Assembly (NCBI RefSeq): GCF_019303535.1
Contig: NZ_JACCIU010000001.1
Span: 1,364,001-1,428,000 of the forward strand
Direction of reading: 5' to 3'
DNA from: Lactobacillus sp. Sy-1
GTDB lineage: Bacteria > Bacillota > Bacilli > Lactobacillales > Lactobacillaceae
Length of the DNA: 64,000 nt
Below are positions 51,879-61,663 of this stretch, one piece after another. Position 1 is the first letter of the stretch, and every line of letters begins with the position of its first letter. The position numbers and the translations under genes were made by a program. The notes below the pieces were generated by a model. It was given only the letters and a program-made list of their open reading frames with translations. It was not told the DNA's origin and ran no database searches.

Positions 51879-52927
51879 TATTTCACCTGCTCGCTAACAA
51901 TTCGTAAATCAGGTCCTACCTGCTCAACGCTTTTAAACCGGAGGGCAACGGAATGATCTAAATGCACCATTGGTAATCCCGCTTTTGGAAATAACTTCGG
52001 CGCAACGTAGGTAATCATTTCATCGTATTCACCAGCATTTAAAAACTGAGAGTTAACGTGTTGGCCCCCTTCAACGTAGATCGATTGGATGCCTAATTCA
52101 CCAATTGTCTTAGTAATTGTTTTAATTTCAAAATCGGCTGGTTTAACCACCTGCACGTGTTCAGGTAGCGTAACGTCAGCCAGCTGATCTGAAAAAATCA
52201 CTACTGGCCCGGCCGTTTTAAAAATTTGATTCTCTAAATAATTTTTTAATCGTCCACCACGATCTAGAATGATTCTGGTGGGTGGGAAATCAACCTCACC
52301 ACTTGGTAACAATAATGGGTCATCAACCATCACGGTCTGCGCTCCCACTAAAATTGCTTGGTAATCCATTCGTTCGTGATGAACTAATTGATTCACTTCG
52401 TTTGCGGTCACCGCTGTCCGTTGGTCAGGAGCAGCGGTGATCTGGCCGTTCATGCTAATTGCCTGCTTTAATGTAACGAACGGCCGGTGGTGTTGATAAA
52501 AGAAATTGTAGTGTTCATTTAACGCCCGGCTTGCTGATTCCAAGACAGGTCCGACCACTTCAATCCCATGGTCCTTAAGAATTTGAATTCCCTTTCCATG
52601 CACAAGTGGGTTCGGATCGAACTGACCCACGACCACTTTTTGAATGCCACTTTCAATCACTGCATTTACACACGGTGGCTGTTTACCAAAGTGCGCACAC
52701 GGTTCAAGAGTGACGTATAAAGTTGAATTTTTTAGTTTTTCGGGGGTTTTACAGTTATCAATTGCCATTCGTTCAGCATGCTTATCACCATAACGTCTGT
52801 GATAGCCAGTCGCTATGATTTGATTATCGTTAACGATTACAGCCCCCACCAACGGATTGCGATAGGTGTGGTAACGGCCCTTTTCGGCTTCTGTAATCGC
52901 TAAGCGCATTATTTGTTCATCGTTCAA
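51878..52927 (-). CDS. ribD: Bifunctional riboflavin-specific deaminase/reductase
   Basis: The 349-residue protein has an N-terminal zinc deaminase domain (HAERMAID, then TLYVTLEPCAHFGKQPPC) and a C-terminal reductase domain (from about 145: PFVTLKQAISMNGQI, SIYVEGGQHVNSQFL). It carries out steps two and three of riboflavin synthesis. The start is a TTG at 52927 with AAAGGGGG about 10 nt upstream. It is the first gene after the FMN riboswitch. Confidence 0.96.
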   Translation of the reverse strand: MNDEQIMRLAITEAEKGRYHTYRNPLVGAVIVNDNQIIATGYHRRYGDKHAERMAIDNCKTPEKLKNSTLYVTLEPCAHFGKQPPCVNAVIESGIQKVVVGQFDPNPLVHGKGIQILKDHGIEVVGPVLESASRALNEHYNFFYQHHRPFVTLKQAISMNGQITAAPDQRTAVTANEVNQLVHHERMDYQAILVGAQTVMVDDPLLLPSGEVDFPPTRIILDRGGRLKNYLENQIFKTAGPVVIFSDQLADVTLPEHVQVVKPADFEIKTITKTIGELGIQSIYVEGGQHVNSQFLNAGEYDEMITYVAPKLFPKAGLPMVHLDHSVALRFKSVEQVGPDLRIVSEQVK

Positions 52928-52950
52928 GCTCTTTATTCCCCCTTTAGACC

Positions 52951-52985
52951 CAAAAAAAGCCCTGTAGAAAGTATTCTACAGGGCC
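52951..52985 (-). terminator. Riboswitch-controlled terminator
   Basis: On the minus strand GGCCCTGTAGAA pairs with TTCTACAGGGC, followed by T7. It lies between the FMN aptamer and ribD and is the likely expression platform. Confidence 0.88.
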
Positions 52986-53040
52986 TTTAAATCCAATTTT
53001 AATGACACAAAAAGCATCCACTCATTGTGTCCGATTAAAT

Positions 53041-53180
53041 TCTTCTCCCATCCAGACTATCACTGTCGGTCTCAGATTTGCACTGAGTCAACTAGCTAGG
53101 AACCCTAACTAGGTCACGGACTTTAGACATTCACTGCCTATCACCGTCGGTCGGGAATTTCACCCTGCCCCGAAGAATAT
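53041..53180 (-). promoter_or_regulatory. FMN riboswitch (RFN element)
   Basis: On the minus strand the conserved RFN blocks appear in order: CTTCGGGGCAGGGTGAAATT, CCCGACCGACGGT, AGTCCGTGACC, TTGACTCAGTGCAAATCTGA, GACCGACAGT and GGATGGGAGAAG. FMN binding should favour the downstream terminator and shut off ribDEBAH. Confidence 0.97.
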
Positions 53181-53245
53181 GCTATTCAACTTTAAAATAA
53201 GTATATTATAGCTTCTGTTAAATCGCAACTAGAATGTTCTCAAAA

Positions 53246-53286
53246 TAAAAAGCCGCCCCGAATTAAATCGAGCCGACCCTTTAAAA
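53246..53286 (-). terminator. Probable terminator after the 858-aa adhesin
   Basis: On the minus strand GGGTCGGCTCGA and TCGGGGCGGC form an imperfect stem followed by TTTTTATTTTG. The hairpin has mismatches. Confidence 0.6.
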
Positions 53287-53297
53287 ATGAATGTTAA

Positions 53298-55874
53298 TTA
53301 GTTTCTTTTCCGTCTGTAAAGGCCACCAAAGATTCCAGCGAATGAAAGCATGATCATCCCAAGTAAAATTTCTGCTTGAACGTCATTATTTTCACCGGTT
53401 TGTGGTAACTTACTCTTCTTGTTAGATTTAGAAGCACTGGCGTCTTTGCTACTACCATTCTTAGAGGTAGCACTGGTTCCTGTACCATCTGTTGAGCTAG
53501 TCTTGGAACTAGTGGAGCTTGAATTAGTACCTGAGTCATCAGAGCTATCACCATTCTTAAGCTTACTATTAGCTCCTAATACCTTTGTGGAGCCATTAGA
53601 ATTGGTAGAATCAGATGCATCATCATCACTAGTGGTAGTACTATCATCGGCAGATGATGAACCGGTGGTGTCATCATCACTCGTACTAGTAGTATCAGTG
53701 GCACTATCTGAACTAGCGTCATCTGAAGTGCTAGTTGCATCGGATGAACTAGTAGCAGCGGTTGCATCACTAGTGGTACTTGAAGCATCTGATGAACTAG
53801 TGGAGCTGCTGGTAGTACTTGATGAACTAGTGGCACTAGAAGTTGCTGAGGAGCTAGCTGATGTGGCACTGCTGCTTGAAGCACTATCATTAGCATAAGT
53901 TACCGATTTGTAAGCAAATAGTGAATTTGTGTTATTAGTTAAATCATTAACAATTGCTTGCCAATTACTTAGAATATCAAATTGATAATTACTCCCAAAT
54001 CTGTTAATTAAGTCACTTTGCGTAACTGAAGTAGCATTAGTGAACCATTCAGCATCGTTACTCCCCGTTGAATCAACTGGAGTGTTATCAGTAGCGGTAG
54101 TACTCCGGTCGAGTGCATACCCCTTGAACGATCCATTTTCATAAACGGCGGAACGATAGTAAGTAACTGGGACTGAAACCTGCTTAAGAACCTGACCAGA
54201 GTTATTGTACAAGCTAAATGACTTGTAGAATACCCGGGTCAAATCAGAAGCATTTAAACCACTTGGTAAACTGGATGAGTTGTAAGTGTAAACAGCATAA
54301 GAATTAGTGCTGGCAGATGACGAGCTGGCACTAGAACTAGCTGATGAGCTCGAACTAGAAGTCGTAGCAGAACTCGTGGATGAGCTACTGGATGACGAAC
54401 TTGTGGATGAGGACGAAGTGCTACTGGTAGAGCTACTGGAAGTACTGGTACTTGTTGAAGTAGAACTGCTGGTAGAACTACTAGAAGTACTAGTGCTTGT
54501 TGAAGTAGAACTGTTAGTAGAACTTGCTGAACTATTACTAGAGCTACTGGATGAGGTAGGATTTGCACTATAATAAACATTGATTGTTGGAACGCTGCTA
54601 CCAGTAGCTAAAAATGAAAGTGACGTGTTATTTGTGGTGTCTCCTGAGATCGAAACAGAACCACCAACATTGTTGCTAGCACTGTAAGGGGTGTATCCAC
54701 TAGGCGCTGCAATCGCAACTGAATATGAGTTTCCAGAATAAATATTATCACCAGTAACGTACTGGGCACTGGCGACTGAACTACCATTATTGTCAAGATA
54801 GTTAATTTGAGTTGGAACCAATGAAGTCGTTCCAGCAGCAACCAAGTATCCGGGAGTTGAAGTCCCATTAAATGCTGAATTAGTAACTAGATCAAATGAC
54901 CACCATAAATCGTCGCCACCATAGTAAGCGTTGTTACTGGTTGATAAAGGTCCATTCTTTAGTGTTAAAATTGCAAATGATGTAACTGCTGAACCATTAC
55001 TTGCTAACAATGCTGGGGTACTTGAAGTTGATGAAGCACTAGCAACAAAGGTGGCATAGCTAGCGGAATCTACGGCAGAAGACGTAATCGATCCATCTAC
55101 TTCACGGTATTGAACTAAGTTTTTAATGCCTGTAATTGGTGCAACCCCATTGCTTAAGGCATATTCAATTACAGTGGGAACGTTAAAACGACCGTCATTA
55201 AAAGTTTGAACGGTTGCATGGTAAGTAGCTGAATTATCACCACTAACTGAGAAACCAATCTTAACGTTATTACTGCTATCAGTTGACATATATGGAACCG
55301 CACTCAAGGTATTAGCGCTAGCGGGTTTACTTGCAACTAGTGAAATATTACTTGCCGTAGAAGCAGTTGGTCTAGAACTAGCACTAGCAGTAGTTTCAAC
55401 AGCCCCTAATTTGTAGGAAAGTCCATCATCATCACTGGCTTGAGTATCACTACTGTCAGTGGTTAATGATTGGGTGTCATTACTGCTTTGCGTATCGCTA
55501 TCAGCACTAACAGATTGAGCAGAAACGCTACTGCTTTGCGTATCACTACTTGAGGCAGTAGATTGTGCGGAATCGCTACCACTTTGCGTGTCACTACTGG
55601 ATGCAGTAGATTGTACACTTGCATCACTACTTGCAGTCGTTGATTGAGGAGTCTCATCATTTGACGGATTCGTGGACTCAATCGTAGCGTTGCTATCACT
55701 ATTAGTTGTGACTCCATTAGAACTAGAATTGTTAGAATCAGCATGAGCAGCTTCTGGAGCAACTCCAGCTGCTAGTAATGCTAAAGCGGCAGTTCCCATT
55801 ACAACCCATTGTTTCTTTACTTTATGTAATATTTTCTTTTCATTTACTTTACGATATCTCATTTTATTAGCCAT
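53298..55874 (-). CDS. Serine-rich LPxTG surface adhesin, KxYKxGKxW-like signal peptide (858 aa)
   Basis: The protein starts with a long signal peptide containing KILHKVKKQWVVMGTAAL, a variant of the KxYKxGKxW motif of accessory-Sec glycoprotein adhesins. A Ser/Thr/Asp/Gln-rich segment (about 46-150, with SSDTQSS-type repeats) is followed by a folded region (about 155-435) that ends in a MucBP-like YVTGDNIYSGNSYSV block. Next come a pure Ser/Thr repeat (about 440-565), a second folded domain (about 565-690), a second Ser/Thr/Asp repeat, and the anchor LPQTGENN with a membrane helix and RRKRN tail. Sortase should attach it to the wall, and the Ser/Thr repeats are likely glycosylated. It is the first of three paralogues in a row along the window. 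Confidence 0.9.
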   Translation of the reverse strand: MANKMRYRKVNEKKILHKVKKQWVVMGTAALALLAAGVAPEAAHADSNNSSSNGVTTNSDSNATIESTNPSNDETPQSTTASSDASVQSTASSSDTQSGSDSAQSTASSSDTQSSSVSAQSVSADSDTQSSNDTQSLTTDSSDTQASDDDGLSYKLGAVETTASASSRPTASTASNISLVASKPASANTLSAVPYMSTDSSNNVKIGFSVSGDNSATYHATVQTFNDGRFNVPTVIEYALSNGVAPITGIKNLVQYREVDGSITSSAVDSASYATFVASASSTSSTPALLASNGSAVTSFAILTLKNGPLSTSNNAYYGGDDLWWSFDLVTNSAFNGTSTPGYLVAAGTTSLVPTQINYLDNNGSSVASAQYVTGDNIYSGNSYSVAIAAPSGYTPYSASNNVGGSVSISGDTTNNTSLSFLATGSSVPTINVYYSANPTSSSSSSNSSASSTNSSTSTSTSTSSSSTSSSTSTSTSTSSSSTSSTSSSSTSSSSSSSSTSSATTSSSSSSASSSASSSSASTNSYAVYTYNSSSLPSGLNASDLTRVFYKSFSLYNNSGQVLKQVSVPVTYYRSAVYENGSFKGYALDRSTTATDNTPVDSTGSNDAEWFTNATSVTQSDLINRFGSNYQFDILSNWQAIVNDLTNNTNSLFAYKSVTYANDSASSSSATSASSSATSSATSSSSTTSSSTSSSDASSTTSDATAATSSSDATSTSDDASSDSATDTTSTSDDDTTGSSSADDSTTTSDDDASDSTNSNGSTKVLGANSKLKNGDSSDDSGTNSSSTSSKTSSTDGTGTSATSKNGSSKDASASKSNKKSKLPQTGENNDVQAEILLGMIMLSFAGIFGGLYRRKRN

Positions 55875-55944
55875 AATTAATTCACAATCCTTTCATACTT
55901 TGTTATATATGATTTTATAATATTTGTAAAACAAATGACACCAA

Positions 55945-55997
55945 AAGGCACAAAAAAACACCCATTCAGTAAATTAATATTGAATGGATGTGCTTTT
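55945..55997 (-). terminator. Terminator after the 1088-aa adhesin
   Basis: On the minus strand GCACATCCATTCA pairs with TGAATGGGTGT, followed by a T-run. Confidence 0.82.
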
Positions 55998-56008
55998 AAA
56001 TTAGTTAA

Positions 56009-59000
56009 TTATTTTTGACGCTTGTATAATCCGAATAGTAATCCAGAAAATGCAAGTGCAGTTAACCCAACTAATGAAGCTTGTTTTGCAACGCTATTTT
56101 CACTAGTTTGTGGTAACTTAGCCTTATTGTATCTAGCATTAACACGGTAATGCTTAGATTTGTTTACAGCCTTGAAGTGGTGACCAAATTTAGCTTTAGC
56201 ACCCTGAACGTGCTTACCATGCTTATTAGCATCCTTATAGCCACTGTATTTCTTGGCAGTCTTCTTTTCTTGAACTTCCTGTTTAGCCTTTTTCTTCTTA
56301 GCTTGTTCCTTAGCAAACTTATCCCTTGCACCCTTAATTGAAGTGGTACCACCTGGTTTCTTTTTGCTGGTGGTAGTCTTCTTATTGGACTTGGAACTAG
56401 TTGTAGTTCCCTTGTCTGAATCATCACTGGTTACGAGAATCGTCACAGGAGCGTAACTAGCAACCACGCTCCGGGAAGCAGATGATGATGGAGCAGTAGA
56501 AGATGAAACCACTGATGAAGATGAAGAAGCAGAGCTAGTTACAACTGAGGCACTGGAACTAGCAACTGAGCTAGCACTCACCAAACTAACCAATACCGTT
56601 GTCGAACTAGGCACATAGCTGACTACGTAAGTAGGAGTGGCTACACTACTCGTAGCAGTTGAAGTTGAGGAACTGCTGGTTGATGACGAGGAACTGCTAG
56701 TTGATGATGAAGGGGCAGCACTTGGCTTGGTAACGTAAACAGTGTAGGTTGCATTAGATGATCCCAATGTGTATGAACTGGATAGTGCCCCACTGGTTAG
56801 TTCATAGCCAGCTGGCACGGCAGCGGATACTGCGGATGAAGCCAGCGAGCTTCCCTGGGTTCCGGTTGCAGTAAATGATCCAACGGTTGCCTTAGTTGCT
56901 GAATCAACGTAAACGAAGGTATCAGTAGTCGATTTAGCTTCAGCAGTGACGTATACCTTGTAGCCACTGTTATCACTGCTACCAAATGCTAACGATGTAT
57001 TTAGATATGCATTGGAAGCGTTGCTTGAGTCATATTCATAGCCGCTTGGTACGTTTAATTTAACGGTACTGGTGTCAACATTGCTATTTGGTTCACCTGA
57101 AGTTGAGTAGGCTGAACCCACTTGTGAGCCAGTTGAGGCATCGTAGTAGGTAAATGTATCAGTTACGCTACTGGCTGCAGGAGTGGCATTCTTAACGTAG
57201 TGTAATGTCACTGAGACAGAAGTTGAACTTCCGTTAGCATCAGGAGTGACAGTGGTTGCATCAGCACTGGATGTATCTGCAGATGACAAAGTATACCCCT
57301 CAATTGAAGTTGGCGCTGCTGAGAAATTGGCACTGTCTGGAGTCCAATTACCATAGCTAGTTACGCTATGGGTTACCGCATCATATGAAGTTGCCGTTCT
57401 GGTGAAGTTCACTGCTGATGATGAGGCCGCACTTACGGTACTACCCTTTTCATCAACAAAGTTGACCGTTCTGGTGTAAGTTTGTGATTCAGTGGCACTA
57501 TCAACCCCACTTGTCCCATCAGAGTATGGCAAGATTTGGTGCTTAAGGTAAACATTGTAACTAGCGTTTGAAGTCCCAAACGAGAAGTTAGAGAATTTAC
57601 TATCTGCGAATTCATAACCAGCAGGGACTGCGACGCTGTAGGAAGATGCTGGAGAACCACTGACGGTGGCAGAAGATACTTGCGAGTTGTTGTTATCTGC
57701 ATCGTAGTAGGTAAACGTGTCGGTTACAGAAGAATCAAGGTCATAAGTAAGCGTTACCCCCTGAGCATAGTAAGCACCAGAATCATTATATGAAGCATTA
57801 AAGGTTCCGTTAATATAAGAAGATCCAGAATCTGTCGTCGAAGTACTAATATTATCAAAGTTATTATTATTAGCTGAAGCACTAGCAAATTTATATCCAG
57901 CAACAGATGGTACAGCAACGGAAAAAGTATTCCCTGGATAAATATTATCCCCAGTTAGATACTGAGAGGTAGGAAGATTATTAGTTAATGAACCACCATT
58001 ATACTGATAGTTAAACTTTATTGGAGCATTTAATGTATTATAACTAGTTTTAATCAAAAGTGAACTCATACCGGATTCGTTTGAAGATGATATATATTTT
58101 GGATTAAGTGCTTTATTATTAACATCAAATGATAAAGATAAAGTTCCCCCGACTGCCAAATTATCTAAATATTCACTAGGTAAATTAAAGAGAATCGCTG
58201 ATACATTGCTTGTAAAAAGACTAGAACTATTAACTGGATACTGTAAACTACTATCAGAAGTAGAACTAATATAACTAACATAATTACTTAACTGATCATT
58301 AGAAATAGAGAGACTATTTTTATTACCGTTATTTGCATCATAGTTGATTGTTAGGTTAGAAATATTACTTAAAACGTCACCTTCAAAATATGAACTACTA
58401 TTATTAGAGAATGCAATTGCATTTGTAAATGAGTAACTTGAACCATTTGAATTAATAGTTTGAGTTTTAATCGTCAAATATGCGTTATAAGCACTACTTT
58501 TATATTGGTTTGTCGAAACAAAGGAAGCATTATATTTCGTATAGCCATCATCATCATTTACGCTAGTAGAAGTAGAAGTAGAAGTAGAACCACCAAAAAG
58601 AACAGCAGGAGCACTATCAACCAACGACACATTCGTCGCTTCATTCGAGTTTGGAGTACTATCTAGCCCCATCCGATAATCTAATCCATCCTCAGTTGCG
58701 CCTAACTGAGTGGCCGCACTACTTTGGGTGTCAGCATTTGCATTCGTGGAAGTAGAACTCGTTGTAGATTCATCCCCACTCTTGCTATCGTTCGCACTAG
58801 TGGTTGAACTGGAATCAGTTGAATTAGCGCTACTTGACGTGGTGGAGTTATCACCACTTGAGGCAGCATCAGTCTTTGAATCTGATCCCGAAGCATTGGA
58901 ATTCGCGCCTGAAGTATTTGAATCATTACTAGCACTTGCAGAAGTTGTATCACTTGAACTATTAGTACTAGAAGTTGTCGACTTTGAATCCGTAGTAGTT

Positions 59001-59275
59001 GAAGAATCATTAGCAGCACTAGCTGTCCCAGAGTTAGCAGTGTTTTGCATAGCATTAGTGTCTGAAACAGAAGGTGTCGCACTTTCGGGTTCATTCGTGG
59101 CGGCCTTTGCTACCACTTCAGTCCCCACTAAGCTGTGGTTTGCTAGCACTTGCGGTGCCGTCTCAGCAGCTAAGAACGTTAGTGCAGCAGTACCTAAAAC
59201 CACCCACTGTTTTTTGACCTTATGTAACACTTTTCTTTCTTTTGTTTTCCGATATTTGAACTTATTAACCATCAT
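56009..59275 (-). CDS. Serine-rich surface adhesin with mutated sorting motif LPQTS (1088 aa)
   Basis: The protein has the same variant signal peptide (VLHKVKKQWVVLGTAAL) and a Ser/Thr/Asn repeat to about residue 205. A folded region like its neighbours follows, with YLTGDNIYPGNTFSV. Several MucBP/mub-like repeats come next (VTDTFTYYDA, STTDTFVYVDS, TRTVNFVDEKGSTV), then a Ser repeat and an unusual ~100-residue lysine-rich stretch (from about 955). The sorting signal reads LPQTSENS where the paralogues have LPQTGEN; the Gly codon GGT has become AGT. A membrane helix and KRQK tail follow. Sortase A attachment may fail, and the basic stretch might offer charge-based wall binding. Confidence 0.9.
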   Translation of the reverse strand: MMVNKFKYRKTKERKVLHKVKKQWVVLGTAALTFLAAETAPQVLANHSLVGTEVVAKAATNEPESATPSVSDTNAMQNTANSGTASAANDSSTTTDSKSTTSSTNSSSDTTSASASNDSNTSGANSNASGSDSKTDAASSGDNSTTSSSANSTDSSSTTSANDSKSGDESTTSSTSTNANADTQSSAATQLGATEDGLDYRMGLDSTPNSNEATNVSLVDSAPAVLFGGSTSTSTSTSVNDDDGYTKYNASFVSTNQYKSSAYNAYLTIKTQTINSNGSSYSFTNAIAFSNNSSSYFEGDVLSNISNLTINYDANNGNKNSLSISNDQLSNYVSYISSTSDSSLQYPVNSSSLFTSNVSAILFNLPSEYLDNLAVGGTLSLSFDVNNKALNPKYISSSNESGMSSLLIKTSYNTLNAPIKFNYQYNGGSLTNNLPTSQYLTGDNIYPGNTFSVAVPSVAGYKFASASANNNNFDNISTSTTDSGSSYINGTFNASYNDSGAYYAQGVTLTYDLDSSVTDTFTYYDADNNNSQVSSATVSGSPASSYSVAVPAGYEFADSKFSNFSFGTSNASYNVYLKHQILPYSDGTSGVDSATESQTYTRTVNFVDEKGSTVSAASSSAVNFTRTATSYDAVTHSVTSYGNWTPDSANFSAAPTSIEGYTLSSADTSSADATTVTPDANGSSTSVSVTLHYVKNATPAASSVTDTFTYYDASTGSQVGSAYSTSGEPNSNVDTSTVKLNVPSGYEYDSSNASNAYLNTSLAFGSSDNSGYKVYVTAEAKSTTDTFVYVDSATKATVGSFTATGTQGSSLASSAVSAAVPAGYELTSGALSSSYTLGSSNATYTVYVTKPSAAPSSSTSSSSSSTSSSSTSTATSSVATPTYVVSYVPSSTTVLVSLVSASSVASSSASVVTSSASSSSSVVSSSTAPSSSASRSVVASYAPVTILVTSDDSDKGTTTSSKSNKKTTTSKKKPGGTTSIKGARDKFAKEQAKKKKAKQEVQEKKTAKKYSGYKDANKHGKHVQGAKAKFGHHFKAVNKSKHYRVNARYNKAKLPQTSENSVAKQASLVGLTALAFSGLLFGLYKRQK

Positions 59276-59440
59276 TTTATATCACGTCCTTTACACAATT
59301 AATTGTAATTATTTTTAAAAAAAAGTAAAACTTTATGAACCGCAATCTAATCAAATTAACGATCGATATGTGCCACCAAAGTTTCATAAATTAACATTTA
59401 TTGGATTAACAAATCATATATTTAGATAATGAGTCCAAAT

Positions 59441-59480
59441 AAAAATGGCCTTCCGAATTAAATCAGAAGGCCACTTTTAT
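59441..59480 (-). terminator. Terminator after the 665-aa adhesin
   Basis: On the minus strand AAAGTGGCCTTCTGATT pairs with AATTCGGAAGGCCATTTTT around a short loop. Confidence 0.88.
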
Positions 59481-59495
59481 TAACTTTAGATTAGT

Positions 59496-61493
59496 TTACT
59501 TTTGCCGTTTATAAAGGCCAAATAGTAATCCAGAAACTGCGATTGCTGCTAGGCCAACTAGTGCGGCCCCCTTAGCGAAATTATTTTCACCAGTTTGTGG
59601 TAATTTAGATTCATCATTTTTAAATGAAGCTTTTTGACTCTTTTGAGTGGTTGTAGCAACCCCTGCTTTATCGCTACTTTCAGACTTTGTAGTAGCAGTA
59701 CTTCCAGTTCCATTGTCATCAGTATCAGTGGTGTCTCCGGTATCATTAGTATCGGTATCATTAGTATCAGTATCACTAGTGTCATCATCGGCACTACTGT
59801 CTGCACTGCTGTCAGTGTCATTATCAGTATCGGTATCATTGTCATCTGAAGCAGCCGATGAGTCACTACTACTATCAGAGCTAGAAACTACTGATGCGCT
59901 AGAACTACTTTCAGCAGTGCTTGATGCAGATGCACTACTTGCTGCGGAAGAAGCCGTCGAAGATGCGGATGCACTACTTGATGCGGTTGCACTATTTGAT
60001 ACAGAGGAACTAACCACTACATAGGTAGTAGTTGTAGATGAAGCTGGCGTAGTTACATAGGTAGATGCAGCATAGGTTTCATTTGAAGTACTAGTGCTGG
60101 TGCTAGTGCTAGTTCCAGCATTAGTTGGTGTGTCCGATTTGTAATAAAGAACAAGACCACTAACACCCGTATTATTCTTTGAACTACTATCTGGCAATGT
60201 TCCAAATAATTGTCCGGCCGAAGTTGCAACGTTTCCGCTGACTGCACTGGCACCGCTATAGGTATATCCAGCAAACGAACTAGGGCTAAGTACGAATGAG
60301 TTTCCAGGGTAGAAGTTAGAACCAGTTAAGTAACCATTAGTAGCACCACTAACTGAGCTACCACTTGTCGTTGCAAAACTAACTTGAACTGGAACACTAA
60401 ATGCAGTAGCTGAATATGGGGCTACTGATGTGGATACTGAATATGAGTTAACGGATGATTGAGTAGTAGCATCATCTACAGAGTTTAAGTAACTAGCGTT
60501 AAATGCTGAACTTGTACTTGGAAGTTCATACGATACCCTTAGCACATCGCCCTTCTTAAAGTTATAACTTTGAAAGTCAGATGGTAAGCTAAATAGTAAT
60601 GCAGATGCTGCACTAGATTTACCATCAGAAGCAGCAACTGAAAAGCCGTTAGCAAAGAGCACAAAGCTACTTACAGAGCCACTTGGAACACTATATGAAG
60701 TCACTTGGTTATTAACTGAATCATTATAGTAGTAAACCAAGCTTGTCACTTCGCTAGCTGCTGAAGACGTTAATGGTGAATTACCATTACTATCGTTTGC
60801 GTAGGTTACAGCAACCGCGTAGTTAAAGCTTGAATTGGAACTTCCTCCATTAGAAGTAGGAACTGAATATGAATAAGTTGATGAAGGTGCGCTTGCCACC
60901 GCATGATAGGTGTAACTAGCACTGGATCCAGCTGAGCCGGTTTCACCAAAAGATACAGTTGCATCGTAAGAACTTAAATTAGTGGTTGATACTGATTTGG
61001 AATCTGATGAAGGATCAGAGGTAGCACTAGAACTGGAACTAGTTGTTGAGGTGCTACTCCCCTTAGAATCATAAGTGGTAGTGGTAGTACTGGTACTAGT
61101 GGTTTTGGTTCCATTTGAAGTTACAGTGGTAGTAGTCGTAGAAACTTCAGCTGAACTAACACTCACGCTTGATGTAACGCTAGTTGCCACCGTTGGAACA
61201 GAAGTAGTAACTGAAACGTTATTAGTTGCTGGCAACTTTCCAGCATCATTAGTAGAGACAGATGTTGGGGTACTACTTGAGGTAGTAGCTGCTGGCGCAT
61301 TAGTTGCTGGCGAAGCCGTATCCGCCTTCGCCACCACCCCAAAGCTAACGCTGTGGTTATCCAATACCTCTGGTGCTGCCCCGGCCGCTAAGAATGCTAA
61401 CGCAGTCGTGCCCATAATCATCCACTGCTTCTTTACCTTATGTAAAACTTTTTTCGCTTGAGTCTTCCGATATTTATTCTTATTAACTAACAT
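59496..61493 (-). CDS. Serine-rich LPxTG surface adhesin (665 aa)
   Basis: The protein has the variant signal peptide (VLHKVKKQWMIMGTTAL), a Ser/Thr/Val-rich segment to about residue 180 and a folded region of about 270 residues ending in YLTGSNFYPGNSFVL. A Ser/Ala repeat and then a Ser/Asp/Thr repeat (SADDDTSDTDTND) follow, then LPQTGENN, a membrane helix and KRQK. It is probably a sortase-anchored, glycosylated adhesin. The three adhesins share the region around Y(V/L)TG(D/S)N(I/F)Y and were probably made by duplication followed by change in the repeat parts. Each gene has its own AAAGGA(T/C)GTGA-type ribosome binding site. Confidence 0.9.
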   Translation of the reverse strand: MLVNKNKYRKTQAKKVLHKVKKQWMIMGTTALAFLAAGAAPEVLDNHSVSFGVVAKADTASPATNAPAATTSSSTPTSVSTNDAGKLPATNNVSVTTSVPTVATSVTSSVSVSSAEVSTTTTTVTSNGTKTTSTSTTTTTYDSKGSSTSTTSSSSSATSDPSSDSKSVSTTNLSSYDATVSFGETGSAGSSASYTYHAVASAPSSTYSYSVPTSNGGSSNSSFNYAVAVTYANDSNGNSPLTSSAASEVTSLVYYYNDSVNNQVTSYSVPSGSVSSFVLFANGFSVAASDGKSSAASALLFSLPSDFQSYNFKKGDVLRVSYELPSTSSAFNASYLNSVDDATTQSSVNSYSVSTSVAPYSATAFSVPVQVSFATTSGSSVSGATNGYLTGSNFYPGNSFVLSPSSFAGYTYSGASAVSGNVATSAGQLFGTLPDSSSKNNTGVSGLVLYYKSDTPTNAGTSTSTSTSTSNETYAASTYVTTPASSTTTTYVVVSSSVSNSATASSSASASSTASSAASSASASSTAESSSSASVVSSSDSSSDSSAASDDNDTDTDNDTDSSADSSADDDTSDTDTNDTDTNDTGDTTDTDDNGTGSTATTKSESSDKAGVATTTQKSQKASFKNDESKLPQTGENNFAKGAALVGLAAIAVSGLLFGLYKRQK

Positions 61494-61617
61494 TGACAGT
61501 CACATCCTTTTTTAGTTTGGCTAAAGTATAATCAATAAAAATAAAAAAGTAAATCTTTTTATTGTAAAAAATATATGTTTTATATGTAAAATTGATTCGT
61601 CAAAATAAATCATTCAA

Positions 61618-61655
61618 AAAAAACAACAGTCCTCACAAAAGTAAGGACTGTTATT
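61618..61655 (-). terminator. Terminator after the VOC gene
   Basis: On the minus strand AACAGTCCTTAC and GTGAGGACTGTT pair around TTTT, followed by T8. Confidence 0.92.
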
Positions 61656-61663
61656 TTAATTTA

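Noticed and set aside
53600-54560. Repetitive DNA that might be read as a CRISPR or VNTR array
   Set aside because: The repeats are short degenerate codon repeats for Ser/Thr inside an open adhesin gene; there are no uniform repeat-spacer units and no cas genes. No CRISPR array is visible anywhere in the window.
53419-61461. Long open frames on the plus strand and in other frames across the adhesin genes
   Set aside because: They are low-complexity Leu/Val/Glu or Leu/Gln/Met translations of the antisense or shifted Ser/Thr repeats, without ribosome binding sites or family resemblance.
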